64,000 nucleotides of DNA from Strigamia acuminata (Eukaryota > Arthropoda > Chilopoda > Geophilomorpha > Linotaeniidae). The position numbers and the translations under genes were made by a program. This document shows positions 63,967 through 64,000 of this stretch, one piece after another. Positions within the stretch are counted from its first letter, which is position 1. Every line of letters starts with the position of its first letter. The notes under the pieces are model-generated. The model saw only the letters and a list, made by a program, of their open reading frames with translations, was not told where the DNA came from and ran no database searches. The DNA is taken from NCBI GenBank assembly GCA_949358305.1, contig OX442318.1, forward strand, positions 8,418,501-8,482,500. Direction: 5' to 3'.

Positions 63967-64000
63967 GATGTCATTTTCTTTTTTTACATAATAAACATTA

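Overview
The window looks like a piece of a repeat-rich, AT-rich invertebrate animal genome, most likely an arthropod or close relative. The reasons are spliceosomal introns (mostly GT-AG), TATA boxes followed by TCA-type initiators, AATAAA poly(A) signals, families of GPI-tailed immunoglobulin (Ig) proteins and C-type lectins, Ty3/gypsy LTR retrotransposons, hAT-type MITEs and a MULE-type transposase gene. The species cannot be named from sequence alone.

Left part (1-15.6 kb) is the host gene region. It begins with AT-rich tandem repeats, then a 63-aa secreted peptide gene with three coding exons (1105-2599) whose last intron carries an antisense, broken piece of an unrelated conserved gene. 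A minus-strand remnant of an Ig exon follows (2839-3041). Three plus-strand genes come next, each encoding a signal peptide, Ig-like domains and a GPI-type hydrophobic tail, with all introns in phase 1: Ig1 (4614-7406, 205 aa), Ig2 (8682-11063, 421 aa) and Ig3 (11862-13335, 393 aa). Their introns and spacers are filled with different short AT-rich minisatellites. Behind Ig3 lie two minus-strand C-type lectin genes, a pseudogene (13430-14268) and an intact copy (14701-15374). They arose by tandem duplication of a block made of the Ig3 3' end plus a lectin; a further partial copy of the Ig3 3' end sits at 28564-29091.

Middle part (16-43 kb) is a transposon nest. A repeat bounded by nested inverted repeats (about 16039-27609) was split by an apparently complete 10.2-kb Ty3/gypsy element (16800-27017; 1159-bp LTRs, TSD ATCT, gag and pol joined by a probable -1 frameshift). 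This element carries an AT-hook array inside Pol and 30 copies of the palindrome ACGCGT. A second, decayed gypsy element (30375-42912; 135-bp LTRs, TSD GTTGC) carries a solo LTR (34419-36002) and, in its 3' LTR, a recent non-autonomous LTR element (36235-42904; two 1901-bp LTRs that appear identical, TSD ACGT) lacking gag and pol. The decayed element itself seems to lie in the leader of an older gag-like unit.

Right part: an acidic repeat-bearing ORF (43092-44018) runs directly into an 8-kb array of about 62-bp satellite monomers (43950-51963). Further tandem and palindromic arrays follow (52.3-54.7 kb), then a mosaic of inverted repeats and MITEs, and finally an intact 619-aa gene (62107-63966) combining a FLYWCH-like zinc finger, a MULE transposase domain with all three acidic residues, and a C-terminal RING finger.
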